A DNA stretch of 64,000 nt from Nectonema munidae (taxonomy: Eukaryota > Nematomorpha > Nectonematoida > Nectonematidae). A program made the translations under genes and the position numbers. The DNA lies in contig JAUIRK010000908.1 in NCBI GenBank assembly GCA_030549495.1, positions 869,501-933,500 of the forward strand. The letters are read 5' to 3'. Shown here one piece after another: positions 1-12,260 of this stretch; the first letter of the stretch is position 1; each line of letters opens with the position of its first letter. The notes under the pieces are model-generated. The model did no database searches and was not told where the DNA came from. It saw only the letters and a list, made by a program, of their open reading frames with translations.

Positions 1-1
1 C

Positions 2-443
2 GAGCATCTTGTTGCCTTAGCACTATTTGATTCAAGAATGAACAGACAAAAGAAATTTAAATTAGTTCAATTAATTGAAAACTCATAAAATGACTATCTT
101 GTCAACCATTTTGGCACTCCAGTTCTAAAAGAAGATGTTGAGATAATTACACTTTCAAGCTTTATCACGAAAAACACAATTAATTTTTTTGACTTCTCCA
201 AGTTTTTTAAAAGAAAATCCAGAATCTTGGAAAAGTGATGGAAATTCTAAGTTGGCAAAACGAACTGTTAACGATCTCAAAGTAGATGATGCAGCTGAGC
301 GTGGAATACCTCTCATTCAAAATTTTAGCAGCATTTTAACTGATCAAGAAGAACAAAAACAGTACTCACTTCAAGTTGTTGAGACTCATAGGAAAAACTT
401 CCCAAATGTCAATAAAAAGTCGTATTTTACTAATGATATATAA
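2..443 (+). pseudogene. Decayed fragment of an unnamed repeat-family protein
   Basis: Two pieces read on the same strand. The window opens with an open frame EHLVALALFDSRMNRQKKFK that stops near base 89. After a frame change an 84-codon frame (189-443) carries DLKVDDAAERGIPLIQNF and EEQKQYSLQVVETHRKNFP. The pattern AERG-x-x-LIQ ... EEQKQ-x-x-LQVV-x-x-HRK-x-FP looks to me like the C-terminus of a repeated, transposon-associated protein seen in many invertebrates. I cannot name the family. The stop between the halves and the 5' edge cut by the window make it a broken copy. It could instead be two exons, but no clean splice pair joins them. Confidence 0.4.
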
Positions 444-795
444 CTACTTATCCATTTTTGAATTAAATTTATTTCATGCAATATTTATATAGTTCTGTGA
501 AGAAAAGACTTAAGTTTAGCCAAATTTACTCAAGCTTTCTTTACTTTAACAATTTTTTTACCATTCAGACATTCAAGAACTATGCGCAACCTATTAACAC
601 TAGTTTTTCGAGCTAGGTTTTTTAATTTTTTTTGTTATATCAAAAAGAAAAATGTAAAAGGGTAAGAAATGATATTTAATAAAAATTCAAAAAAATTGGC
701 ACCCTAATTCTCACCCATTCCTTTTAACCTTTGCAAAGTAAGGTGGGCATTTTTCATTTGATTCTTAGGTTTTTAAGATATTAACAAGCTTTAAA
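444..795. other. AT-rich spacer, nothing recognised
   Basis: No open frame, paired repeat or RNA-like structure that I can support. It ends at the hAT-type MITE at 796. Confidence 0.5.
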
Positions 796-981
796 CAGGG
801 CTTCGGAGCTAGGAAAAAATCTTTTTGGTAATCCTAATATTGAACTTTTTTTTAAGTAATAGAAAGTGAATAAACTAAATTGAACAAATTTCCCGGAGCC
901 AGATATAGGAGTAACATTTATGGTATTACTGGCTCTCGCTCCATGTTTGAAAATTACTGCAGCTCCGGCTCCGAATCCCTG
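796..981. mobile_element. Short hAT-type MITE
   Basis: Left end CAGGGCTTCGGAGC and right end (reverse complement) CAGGGATTCGGAGCCGGAGC are imperfect terminal inverted repeats starting CAGGG, as in hAT elements. The flanking 8-mers gctttaaa and attttaaa agree at 6 of 8 positions and are the probable target duplication. At 186 bp it cannot encode anything, so it must have moved with a foreign transposase. It lies just upstream of the first recognised exon of the spliced gene. Confidence 0.6.
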
Positions 982-1148
982 ATTTTAAAATACCATTTGG
1001 ACTTTGCAAAAATCTTTTATCCTATCCTTGTCAGAAACAATACTTTAAATTTGGGTTTACGAACGTGCATTCTAACTAACTGAATAACTTTCCTGAAATT
1101 AACCTATTCTTTAACTTTTTCCTTTGAGCACCATCATTCCATTTTTAG

Positions 1149-4100
1149 AACATTTCTTCCTCTATTGAAGCATTAGAGTTGGGTCAAAGCGAGAAGTTTG
1201 CGTATATAAGTAAGCTACAAAGTTTAAAATCCCTCCTCAACAAAATCATCTTCAATATCAATCACGAAAAGGAAAGGATGGAATCCAAGGAAAAAGTGAT
1301 TCGCCTTCTTTCGCAAATAACTCAACTTCCAGTAAATATTTCTAACTATTATCCACTGTATATCTGAACTATGAAATAATCCGATACCCAATGTTTCTAT
1401 TTCTTTGGCTTGAAAGAAATATTGACAAACCAATCAATTAACCAAGTGTTATATGTCAGGGTAAAAGTGTGTAGCCGTAGATTTCATTAAATCCTGGTGT
1501 GTGTTCCTTATAACTTTCAAGGAATTTGTGGATTAGTGAGTTAGCTACTGTTAGTATTACTGAGCACATTTTAGGAAGATGTTTTCCCATAATATAAAAT
1601 AACCTCAAATGAAAACACCAATTTTTAGAATTCGCTTAAAATTTTTAAAATTTCAGAGCCATGTTTAGCAGCCTTACTTGAAAATTAGGTATGAACAAAT
1701 ACAGAGAGTAATTTATTTGATAGTAGATTAATATCATATTTTATCACCGGCTTCGAAACAAAAGCATAGTAGGAAGTTTACTGCTTTCTTTCTATTTTGT
1801 GCTCGATAAAAGGATTTTATCAAACAGGTAAAAATTATGTCAAATTTTTTTATTTGTTAAAAAAAGTTACACAGAATGACATTTGATCCCGTTTTTATGC
1901 TCTAAGTAAGGGATGGATAACTTTTAACTGGGATTCTTATCGTACCATTTCCAAGTTAGAGCTTCTCGCATGTAAGAAACATATGCATTAAATATTAATT
2001 CTCTATTGTTTTCCAACCCATTGGCACATGGACAAAACCGGTTCATAAAAAATTAGGCAATATAATTTGTAGTGATCCACACGTCAAACTTGTGGATCAA
2101 GGAAAAAGCATTGTAAAAAATTAATTATTAGAAGTATGGAAAATCGGTAGAAAATATTTAAGAAAACGTTGTTCTTCATTCTATGACATTTCAACATGGT
2201 AAATTTTCGTGAACCACCAAAAAAAGATCCTAGATGAGGGCAAAGATGTACTATAGTTTGGGAATAACTATCCTAATGATATAATAATTATGAATACTAC
2301 TGTAGATACATTGTAGTGCTTCAAAAAGTAGAAACTGGTCTAGAGACCGCACAAAAATATGTTGAATTTGTTTATCCCTGTTCTAAGCCCATACGAAAAC
2401 GGTTAAGAAGCAGTGCTTTAGTTGCTTTTATTCTACTTAAGAACTGTATCAGTAATCGTTTGGAGCCACAACAACAACTCGGAGACTTGTTATTCGAAGA
2501 TGACAAAGTCATTGAAAACAACCGTTCTTCCGTCAAGCGTCGCTTCATTCTCTTTCAGAAGTGTCTCCTCATTGTCAAAAGAGTCAACAACACGTGCCCA
2601 CTTCTCTTCTCCTACGCCAGACATTTCTGGGTACGCAATTTTTTATTCAATTTGAACAAGTAGCCCCTAGATTACACTCTCTCTAGGTAGTCTTCTTTGT
2701 AAAGACACCCCACCCTACCATGACCTATTACGCGCTGTTAACACTTAGTTCTAAAATAATAAGACCCCCATCCACTATTTCGCCTTTTATAAACCCTTGA
2801 GACGCAATAGGACACACAGCCTTTTTAACACTTCGGCCCCTCCACTTAAGGAAATTGGCCCACAGCTAAAAAAATATCCTATATATAGAACTTATGAAAA
2901 AAGATATATGTATAGTTTTTTATATATCTTGGGTAACAAATTTGATTATTATTTGTATTTTTTGCGATAAAATTTTAAAAAGTTTGGCCATGCATTTTCA
3001 ATTTGCAATGCATTTGATTCAAAAAATTAAACTTAAGACATGAGTTTTTAGATTTCTGGCACAATAATCTTCGCTCCGTCCGCTAAGCTAATGAAACCAA
3101 AAATGTCCTGGACACCAGTGTCACGTAAAATAAAAGTCATTTGTATAAAGTATATAAAAACGCATTAAAAAAGGAAAGCTGTCCAATAGTTTTCAAAAAG
3201 ATGGGCCTTAAAGGCTCACACGGATATGTGTGATTATGATGAAAATTAGAAATAAGACATTTACTAATATTTTAATTAGCGTAAAGAAAAATTAAGTTGA
3301 ATTAAAAATGAATTTGCTACACAGCAAGAAAATAACGGCTAAGAGGATTACAAAGGTTTTAGTAGAGAACCCACAACAATACCCATGATATAGTATCTAT
3401 TTATTCTACTATACCACGAGTATTGTAGATATAGTAGTAATATGCTGATTCACATAAATATGTTTAAGAAATTACTGTTGTTAAAAATACTGCACTTTAT
3501 CGAGAAGTGGATATTTTTCAGACAAAAGAAACTAAGAACCTGAGTCAAAAAATGTTGCTTTCATTTCTAAGTCGTTTTTGATTTTTAATACTTTAAGCTC
3601 AAAAGAACATTTTTCTATTTGTAGTATTTTGGCTAAGTTTTTAGGAAGTGCGTAACCATTTGCTCTAAAACGAAAACTTATAAATTCTACAAGCGGTTTA
3701 GGTTCCTTATCTATGAAATTGTTTGAACTGCTTTACGGGCAAAATCCTAAATACTAGAGAGTACACTTTTGCCCTCGTGCACGCCTGATATAGAGCGTCT
3801 AAATAAAGTTTTGTTATACTCAAATCGTAAATTTGGGCAGCTATGCTCTCGTTTTATAGGACCATCCTTTTTGCAAACTACCAAACAATTTAAAGAAATA
3901 AGGAATACTTCAGTTTTATCAGATTTACGAGAAATAGTTAACTCGACTATCAGACTAGATTTATTTATTAAAAAAGGAGAGAAAATAAATAAATACATAT
4001 GTTTAAAATCAAGGGGCAAACTGAAGGGATAGCACATGAGCATTTTCTGCAGCTGACAGAAATTTCCTCTTTTTATGGCCCATTTTGCCATGTGACCACA

Positions 4101-5791
4101 GATAGGAAAACCCTAGAATCTAATTCACAAAAATAAGACCGACTCCACACCTATATATTTTACAGTAGAACGTCCATTTTACTTATGGTACAGGCAGGAT
4201 TACATTTTTATCAATAAGGCTTGCAACGCTTAGTTCTAAAATCGTAGCTAACAAGTAAACGAAAAAAAGTTTTCAACCCTTACTATTCCACTTTTATACT
4301 AAGAATTCATTTTCGAAATCTGTCTACTTATCTGAAGTGTTGTTTCAAAAAGATATTAGTAATTTATTATCTCGGATACAATATTTCGAATCTAAGATTC
4401 TTCGCTGGATACTACTAAAATATATTAGAAAGGGTGGTATAAAATTTTTTATATATCTTTTTTACATTAATTTTTCAAACTCCTATTTTTCCATTTTATT
4501 GCTAAGAACTACTTTTTAAAAATTTTCAAGTATTATTTTAGTGTTTTTTTCATACTTTTAATATTTTAAAATATTTTTCACGCTAGTTATATTGAATAAA
4601 ACTTTTTAATTAGTGGTCTCATAGATTACCTCGATTTTAGGTTTGAAGCAATCTTATCAAATTTTAATTCAAAATTTAACAACGTTCAGAAAAATAAATA
4701 AGCATATATGGTTCAACATTATATAATATGCTGCACTTCGTACGCGACTAAAAGGTTCGCAATAAATACGCGGTTCATAAAGTCTAGGTTAGGATTAATT
4801 TACCTTTGCCTATACGGAGATTTTATTGTAACGCCTTAAATACTCTCAATATAGCAAAATAGAAAGCGTGTTGATTTCAATGTAGTTTATTGATAAAGAT
4901 ATAAACGTATAATTACGTACTAAAATACAGCTATTGATAAACTCTAGCGTACGTAAAATCTAGTAGACTTAAAAGCACGGTACGTAAAACAGTACATATC
5001 TTTGTAATGATAAAATGGTTTGTTCAAAATTTTCTTTTTTTCGAAATTGTAGGGACTCCACATTTATCTTTTTATCCATAGATTTTACACTAATCTGTTA
5101 TTTTTTTTAGATTTCCAGTATTACTTCAATTTCGTATTTACCGACAAAATCCCTTTCCTTTCTATTCAAAGAAAGCATCGAATCCAGCCCTCCTTCATTT
5201 CAAAATAGCTCTGCTTCTGGTCCTCCATCATCAGCTGAGCTTCCCTTACAAATCTTTCTGACGTACACATTCTCTACAAAGAAAATATTTTTTGATCTCG
5301 TTAAAAATCTTGAATCCTGCGGATTTGAAATCTCTGAACTAAATTTGAACACTAAGAAATCTTTATCCTCATTCTCAACATCCTCATCATCCTCCTCCTC
5401 CTCGTCTTGTTCATCCTCAGCTCTTTTCACTTCTTGCCGAAATAGTTCCCTCAACCTAAAAATATTCGAGCCTATAAAGTCGCTGCAAAAAATTCTAAAA
5501 AGTACTTATATTTTTAGTAGCGGTGGTAGTAATAATCATGGTAATCCGAAAAAAGACCCAACAGCCACATCAAATGACATTCTCACATCGTCCGACTCAT
5601 CTTCAAAGTGGTTTCTCTCCTCCTCTAAATCTTCGATCCCTTCCTGTTTTCCATCACCAAACTCTTCAGGTTTGATGCATGCTAAACAAAATGGCAAAAC
5701 GTCTTACAAATTTCGAAGCACTCATCAATTAAATGCCTCACTTAAAATATTTCAACCAAAGTTTGACTTGACTCGGAAAACCTCCGTTTGA
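1149..5791 (+). CDS. Spliced host gene, Ser-rich C-terminus, function unknown (5' end not found)
   Basis: Five exons join in one frame: 1149-1331, 1727-1827, 1907-1971, 2453-2630 and 5119-5791. Each intron starts GT and ends AG, with good donors at exons 2, 3 and 4 (gtaaaa, gtaaga, gtacgc). The phases match at every junction (0/0, 2/2, 1/1, 2/2). The product is at least 399 residues. It begins with a charged helix (LNKIIFNINHEKERMESKEK), then a hydrophobic piece (SIVGSLLLSFYFVLDK) and GWITFNWDSYRTISKLELL. A long Ser-rich tail follows, with an Ser run at about residue 265, ending DLTRKTSV. I recognise no domain. The last intron is 2.5 kb and may hide another exon. The upstream start exon is missing or lies where the MITE now is. 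A candidate poly(A) signal, aataaa, lies near 6111. Exon 2 is the least certain because its acceptor has a weak pyrimidine tract. Confidence 0.55.
3751..4032 (+). other. Open frame of coding character inside the long intron
   Basis: Ninety-three open codons, with stretches such as LLYSNRKFGQLCSRFIG and VLSDLREIVNSTIRLDLFI, read more like protein than the frames around them. An acceptor-like ctag at 3754-3757 would open it in phase 1, which does not fit the flanking exons (phase 2), and no donor follows before the stop at 4030. It may be an alternative exon, a separate decayed gene or chance. A 114-codon frame on - covers the same bases and reads less like protein. Confidence 0.2.
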
Positions 5792-6235
5792 CGGAAATTA
5801 AATTAAAAATTTATTGTGACTTTTAAAAATTTATTTTTTTCCCATTAACTTTAATATTTCCAATGCAATCCAAGTTATCAGTATGAATTGAAAAAATCAA
5901 TCAAAATTTATTTTTAACTCAAACTGTGTATAACAGATGCATATGTCATAAAATTATCACTATACTCAATTTAAGTTAGAATACTATGTATGCTTCGTAT
6001 TTGCATGCTGTTAAGCTTTCAAAAATTTATATTTATGTCCCATTTTGTTAATTTTAACATATGGGAAGTGTTTGATATTGGAATATTTGCTTTTTAATTT
6101 ATAAATCACCAATAAATTTTATTCTTCTCTTAACATCTCTTTATTCAAAAAATATAGTTTTCTTTAATTGTATTGCTTTATAAAAAAATTTTGTTTATTT
6201 TAAATACATTTTTTTTATCCATGGTATATTACTTT
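5792..6235. other. 3' flank of the spliced gene, nothing else seen
   Basis: AT-rich sequence with a possible poly(A) signal (caataaatt) near 6110 followed by T-rich sequence. No frame or repeat structure is supported before the MITE. Confidence 0.4.
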
Positions 6236-7072
6236 AGGGCAATTCCACTGTTACTTGTCAATTTTATTACACAATCAAAAAACAATAAATACAATTTAGC
6301 CATCATTTTATGTAGTATTGAAATATAATTTTTATTTTTTACAAATGATTGATGTATGCTATATATTTACATCTTAAAACAATTAGTTTGACTTTTTATA
6401 TCTTCTGAAAATGTATGGCGCATATTTATAGTATAGAATCCTGTAGCTGCTACATGGTGAGAGTTGTCTTAATAGACAACTTTGAATAGACCAATGTCTT
6501 AATGAGACAACATATGCCACATACAGCACCTTTTCAATGTGAGGCCGCATATAAATTCCATGTGCATGTAATCTTTCTTGTAAAAAGTGATATATTTGAA
6601 CAAATATTTTGGTTAGCGTTAAAATAAATAATGGGTTTCTAAAAACAATATCAATTATGTTCAGATGCCTATACGCATTGGCTAATAATAATTCACAATA
6701 GATATTTTGAGAAATCTCAGTTATTGGTTACGGAATTACAAAATAAGATAAATTGTTATTAGGTCAAAATATAACAATATAAAATTAAAATAAAAAAATT
6801 TTCTCTCTATCTTGTGTCAAAAATACAATGTACTAATTTGTAATATCGTAAATTTTTATAATTTACACTAGTCAATTTATATCTTAAAGCTTGAAGAATT
6901 TTAAAATTTACCATTTTAGAAATTAATTTTTAAACCAAATTTTCAATAGCACATCTTGATAAAAAAGATTTCTTATATAACCTAATTCTACATAGAATAA
7001 GCTCTGATTTAATACCAAAATTACTTTCATCGTTTTGATTTGAAAAAATCTTGTGCACCGTGGAATTACCCT
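6236..7072. mobile_element. Non-autonomous TIR element (MITE), family unassigned
   Basis: The left end AGGGCAATTCCACTGTTAC faces AGGGTAATTCCACGGTGC at the right end, a terminal inverted repeat of about 13 matched bases. Inside at 6463-6480 is the palindrome GTTGTCTTAATAGACAAC, with a second copy of the same motif about 30 bp on. No transposase frame is present; a 67-codon frame on - shows no motif. I could not fix a target-site duplication, so the superfamily is open. Confidence 0.55.
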
Positions 7073-7380
7073 ATATTTTATATACCCATCAAGAATATGA
7101 TACACTATTGACATGTAAAATTTCATAGAGCTTAAATTATATATCCAAATTCGGCTACGTGTAAATTATATATATATGATAAACGAACTGTACCATTGGT
7201 TTTAATTTTCGATTATTTGTTACGGCTTAGTAACTCATAAGTAATTATATAATTAGCAATGTAAATCATTAAAAAGGCCGATAAGGCATTCGCTCGGCAT
7301 ACGGTATATTCGGTATCTGAGCACCGAACAAAAATTTTGTTCTGCAACTGTACGCCATTAAAAAATGAACTCTGTCGACA

Positions 7381-7450
7381 GATGGCCTATTGGTAGGAGC
7401 GTAAGGTCCAGATATCCAGATGGTCTGTGTTCGATTCCCCATCATGACTA
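7381..7450 (+). repeat. tRNA-derived sequence, probably a SINE head
   Basis: The A-box-like tggcctattggtagg and B-box-like TTCGATTCC are spaced as in a tRNA gene. The ends GATGG and CCATC could pair. The acceptor stem breaks after 5 bp and the T stem pairs badly, so I do not call a functional tRNA. The stretch from 7073 to 7380 on its left holds nothing I can support. Confidence 0.4.
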
Positions 7451-7611
7451 TCCTTATCATCTGCCCATCTATGGAAGATTATTCTTCCCTATGGATGAGA
7501 TATTGATAATTAAAAAGAAACTTAACTGCATTCATAATAAATTTTACCGCAACAAATTTTTGACACTAGATGCATTTGCTACTTTTAATATATTACAATG
7601 ACTAGTAAATA

Positions 7612-10264
7612 CAGTAGAATCTCTCAAAACCGGACACCTTAGGGCGGATAAAAATTTCCGGGTTTTCGAAATTCCGTTTTCTCGAAAAGTCTAATTTTAT
7701 CTCATTTTTCAACTTCAAATGGCCAAACCTTCGAGCGAATTGCTACATAGTTTTAGCTAAGCTCAATGGGTCAAACAAAACAAGAAAAGGAATTAATAAA
7801 CAACTATAAATGATGAAAAACTCAGTTTTTATTGAAAACATTATTAAAAAAATAAAAATGATAATAATTTTATCATATCTTCTTCACCCAATCGTCTAAT
7901 GAAGTTTGTTTAGATTTACTTCGTTTGAGCAAAATTTCTTTCTCTAAGGTTTCTGAAGTTGTTCACCAATATCTTCATAATTATCAGCCTTTGCGCGAAT
8001 TCCGTTCCTAATTTTAACTATCATAGATAACATTGCGCTGAAAGAAAGATTTTGAGCATCATCAGTGTTAACATCGCTAACGTCTTCTGGTTCATTGTCA
8101 ATAATTTCTGCCATTTTGTCACCTCCATAAATTCTTATTAATTTATTTTCCCATTTATCGCTGATTTCTTCTATCGGAATTAAATCATCAACATGTATGT
8201 TTCAAGGTCAACACCATCATCCAATTCTTTAACCAACTTTCGGAATTCTTCTCCAACCATTTCATTATCTTTGCCATCATTTGTTGTCTTCGTTTTTAAG
8301 ACGTTAAATCCAGAACGATCGAAACATTTCGTAATCATGGTTTCTGGCGTTTCTTTTCAAGCTGTTGCTGCCCTGTTGCATCTAAAAGAGTGATTTGCTT
8401 TATGAAGTCACTTGCTGATTGTGCTTCATCAACTTTAGATAGAACACTTCGTAACCATTTGGTTCTGTAGCAACTTTCGAATATCTTTATTATGCCTTAA
8501 TAGAGTGGCTGAAGAACTGACGTTGTATTTGCTGGTAGAAAGGCAAGCTTTGTTTTTTTCCAATTCAACATGAGATGAAGCATTATCAAGAAATAACAAA
8601 ATTTTTCGGCCCTATAATCTCATTTTACTATTCAGATCAGTTAAATATTCGTCAAATAAAGCGCCTGTCATCCATGCCTTTCTATTTGATTTCCATAAAG
8701 CAGGCAGGCGATCTTTTTTTATGGCTTTGAAACATCTTGACCTTTCAGCTCGTCCAATGATCATTGGTTTGAGCTAAAAAAATCAAAAAGAACAAAGATG
8801 AAAATTGACTACAAAAAACGAATTTTAAATTACCTTTCCTCAAGTCATGCTGCACGTAAACTTTATTGTTATTCTTTCTTTAGAAAATTTCACACCTTTA
8901 ACGTCATCTTATTTTTCAGCTAGCGTTTTATTCGGTAAAGCCCGGAAAAATAATCCAGTCTCGTCGCAATTAAAAAAGTTCTTCGGTTCATATCCAACAC
9001 ATAGTTTGGCAATCTTTTCACTCTGCCACGACATGCAAATCAACATCACCTCTTTCTCCACAAATAACCATTTGTTTGATCCCATGTCTATATTTCCACT
9101 TGCTCAGCCATCCATCAGACGCTTTGAAATCTACAATGTTTAATTTTTCTGCAAACTGCTCAGCCTTGGCTTGTATGAATGGTCCAATGATTGGAAGGTT
9201 TTTAGTCCTAGCTGTTTTAAACCAAACTAACATTAACTCATCTATATCCGAAAATTTAGTTTTCATTACTCTAAATTTTGAGCCTTTACTGATATGCATC
9301 TGAGTTAGGTATTTGTCTAGCCTTCATGATATCATATATAGTTGACTTTCGAATGCCATATTTTTTAGTCGCTTCAATTATATTTAAGCTATTTTCAACA
9401 TCATTTATCACCTTGACTTTTACAGTTAGATCAAGTTCATTTCTTCTACGTTTTGGCATCAATCACCAAGTTTAAAAAAGAAAACAACTATAAATAGGAA
9501 GATTTCGTCACACGTAATCAATGATAAAAACTAGTTTTTATTCTAAGTTTGTTTTTCTGACAAAAATTAATTATCCTTTGATATTTGCTTTGTGTTGAAA
9601 AAAAACACCATTTAATATTAGAGTAGTCTAGATTAAAAAAACAAAACATTTTGTTGTTAAAATTTTGTTAAACTTTATATTCAAAAAAACTGCTTAATTT
9701 AAATATTTCTTCATATTTTTATATAAATTTCTTTTCAATTTTTAGATTAGTAACAATGAAAGCATTTTTTTATTCAATAAAGGATCTATTTTTTATTGCA
9801 TTAAGCCTATGTTTGAGACAATTAAAAAAGTGATTTAAAAATTTTACCTTACCATTAACAATTATTTTCAATAACATTCAAAGCAATTGTCTGAAAACAT
9901 GCAAAAATAAAATTAATTTTAGTTGAATCATTTAAGTTTGTTTAATTATATTGATAAAGATTGTTGATTAAATGTAAATTATATTTACATCTTTTATAGA
10001 AGTATTTAAAAAAAAAAATTAATCTTGGATTCATGTTATTCAAAAATTATCAACGAAAAAAAAATAAACTCAGAAATAAGTCTTAATTTTAGTAATATTT
10101 AACTAACAGTCTGGTTTTTAGAAAGCATTTTAGTAGTTTTAGACAAATCATTTTTCGGAATTCCGGTTTTCATCAGCAATCATAGTGCATTTGAAATAGA
10201 GCATTTTTGGGACCACAAAAAAATTCCGATTTTTCGTGAAGTCCGGTTTGTGGAGAGTCTACTG
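7612..10264 (-). mobile_element. Decayed Tigger (pogo) DNA transposon
   Basis: The ends CAGTAGAATCTCTCAAAACC and (reverse complement) CAGTAGACTCTCCACAAACC are pogo-type terminal repeats flanked by TA on both sides. The element is 2.65 kb, close to the usual Tigger size. The transposase reads on - and is broken. A second Tigger in this window (40727) looks whole and has unrelated outer bases, so two lineages are present. Confidence 0.85.
7870..9459 (-). pseudogene. Pogo/Tigger transposase remnant
   Basis: It starts at 9459 with MPKRRRNELDLTVKVKVIND and a psq-type helix-turn-helix (KKYGIRKSTIYDIMKARQIP). A frame change leads into the CENP-B-like DNA-binding half (PFIQAKAEQFAEKLN, DGWLSKWKYRHGI), then to DDE-region pieces including ALPALWKSNRKAWMTG-like sequence and KILLFLDNASSHVE, which holds the second catalytic Asp. 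There are several frame changes and in-frame stops, so no protein can be made. The family normally cuts and pastes at TA. Confidence 0.8.
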
Positions 10265-10559
10265 TATAGCACATTGTTTAGATGCAGCTGTACTTTTTTA
10301 TCGTTGCAAAATGTTATATCTAGAAAGACAAAGTGGTCATTTTGAGAAGCTGTTTTTATTTACATTGATACCATATTGATTTTTGTAGTAAGCAATTTTT
10401 CCTTCCAACCATATAACAAGCTTTATATCTCAAATGTATATGTGATTTCAAAGTATGTGTGTGGAGGTTTCTTTATTTAGGAAAAGATTCTAATTTACGC
10501 TTCGTTATTATGTTTTGATAAACTTTTCGAACAAACTGAACTTTATATTAAGGATTATA
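10265..10559. other. Spacer between Tigger and piggyBac remnants
   Basis: Nothing supported here. The first recognisable piggyBac residues begin near 10570. Confidence 0.4.
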
Positions 10560-10569
10560 ATATAATCTG

Positions 10570-11374
10570 AGATAACTTTTTTACTTCCATTGCTTTGTGT
10601 GAAAATTTGTTGGAAAAAAGAAGCAGCTTAAAAGAAATTCAACAAAATGTAAAAAAACTATGACAAAATTTTCTTCAAAAATTTTTTAATGTTGTGGGAA
10701 TATGCCTTTTACTGCATACAGGGCAAAAGAAGATAAATTGGTTTTCATATTAAGTTCCTTGTATACAAAAGCAGTAAAAATTTCAAAAGATGCTAAAAAA
10801 ATAAGATGCTAGAAAAGTTTTATTCTTTAACGAAACAAAGTTTGGAATGGATATTATTGATCATATGACTAAATTGTACATGACAAAAGCAGGAGTAAGA
10901 CGCCTTTGTCACTTTTTTCAATGTTATTTATTTCGCTGTCATTAATTTATGAATTTTATACAAGTAAGTTCATGATTCTTCTATATCACGTAGAAATTTT
11001 ATCTTCAAACTTAGCTTGCCGATGACACTTCTAAGAATATTCAATTCAACTCTAATGAAGAAGCAATTGATTTTGAAATTTAAAATTGCCATCTAACAAA
11101 ATTTAACAAAACATCACAAATTTTGTTAGATGTAAAAACACTACATCAAACAAAATTTTACAAAAACAAAAGTGAAACTTGCATAAAATGTAAAAGGTTT
11201 GCTTGTGGAAAAAGTGTCAATAAATACATTACTATTTCATACTTTGGATATTTTTTATTAAAATTTTTCAGATTAAAATTTAATATTGTAAAAAGCGGTC
11301 AGTTAACCACTTTTTCCTTTAAGTTACATGTTAAAATTTATGAAAGACATTTTGCTAGTACAATTTCTTATTAG
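10570..11374 (+). pseudogene. piggyBac transposase remnant (C-terminal half)
   Basis: In order: DNFFTSIALCENLLEKRSSL (the block with the first catalytic Asp), FNETKFGMDIIDHMTKLYMT (the GVDxxD block with the last catalytic Asp), and an 83-codon frame (11123-11374) with ETCIKCKRFACGKSVNK, which fits the Cys-rich C-terminal domain. The pieces lie in different frames with stops between. No terminal repeats or TTAA pair were located, so the element boundaries are unknown. Confidence 0.65.
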
Positions 11375-12260
11375 TTTTCCATTTGGTTATTTAGAAAGGC
11401 TAAATCGTTTATTTTCTCAGAAACGTACTTCGTAACCAAATATTTGTTTTGATAGGAGTCTTTCTCGCGAAATCAAACTTTCTATGCTTCAAACTCATCA
11501 GTTCAAAGTAAATGTAACGTTTGACTATAGGTTGTGTTTCACTGCAAAACTATGCGCTACAGAGAGACCTCTGATTTATTTTATGAATATAGACACTAGA
11601 GTCGTGCATGGGTAGAATTTTTTATCCACAGTGGGAAAAATTTTCTGTTCTATACACTTTTGATTTTTCTATTACCAATCTTTATTTTTTTCTTTATTCT
11701 AAAAATTCATTACGGTTTAATGTAAACAAATATAAAATTTATTTGCTAAACATAAATTTTTTATTAATAGACATTACACAATAGTTAAAGAGGTAGAAAA
11801 ATTTTGAGTATCTTTTGCACCAATCAAATGTGTCATTGCATGATGATATAATTTTATTGTTTTGTTGATCATATTTTATCAATTGTGTTCATATAAATTT
11901 TCATTTTTTCTCCAAAATTTTTAATATTTATTTTCAAAATAGTGAATATGAATTTAAATAGTACTCTCAGTTGGAAAAATAACTTTATTTTTCATCAATC
12001 TGGACGACTTTAAGAAATACTTTTTGGATCACTCCTGAAAACTCAACTGTTTGGAGTTGTCTTATGTAACTAATATAAGCTATTTAGAAAAAATACACCC
12101 ATTTTTTGAAACAAATCTTCCTATGTCATTTTTTTCTGCTAACCCCTAAGAATTCAGGTTCCCAGCTTATGAAATATAAGATATTAATGATCAACACAAA
12201 TTTTTCTATTGTTAAATTAAGAATAAAATTTATTTATATAAAAATCTACAAAGTTTAAAT
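11375..12260. other. 3' flank of the gene on -, nothing recognised
   Basis: AT-rich, without a supported frame or paired repeat. The terminal exon of the gene on - begins immediately to the right. Confidence 0.4.

Noticed and set aside
3747-4091. 114-codon frame on -
   Set aside because: Overlaps a more protein-like frame on + and has no recognisable motif or splice context.
7381-7450. Functional tRNA gene
   Set aside because: The acceptor stem pairs for only 5 bp and the T stem does not pair; A and B boxes alone fit a SINE head.
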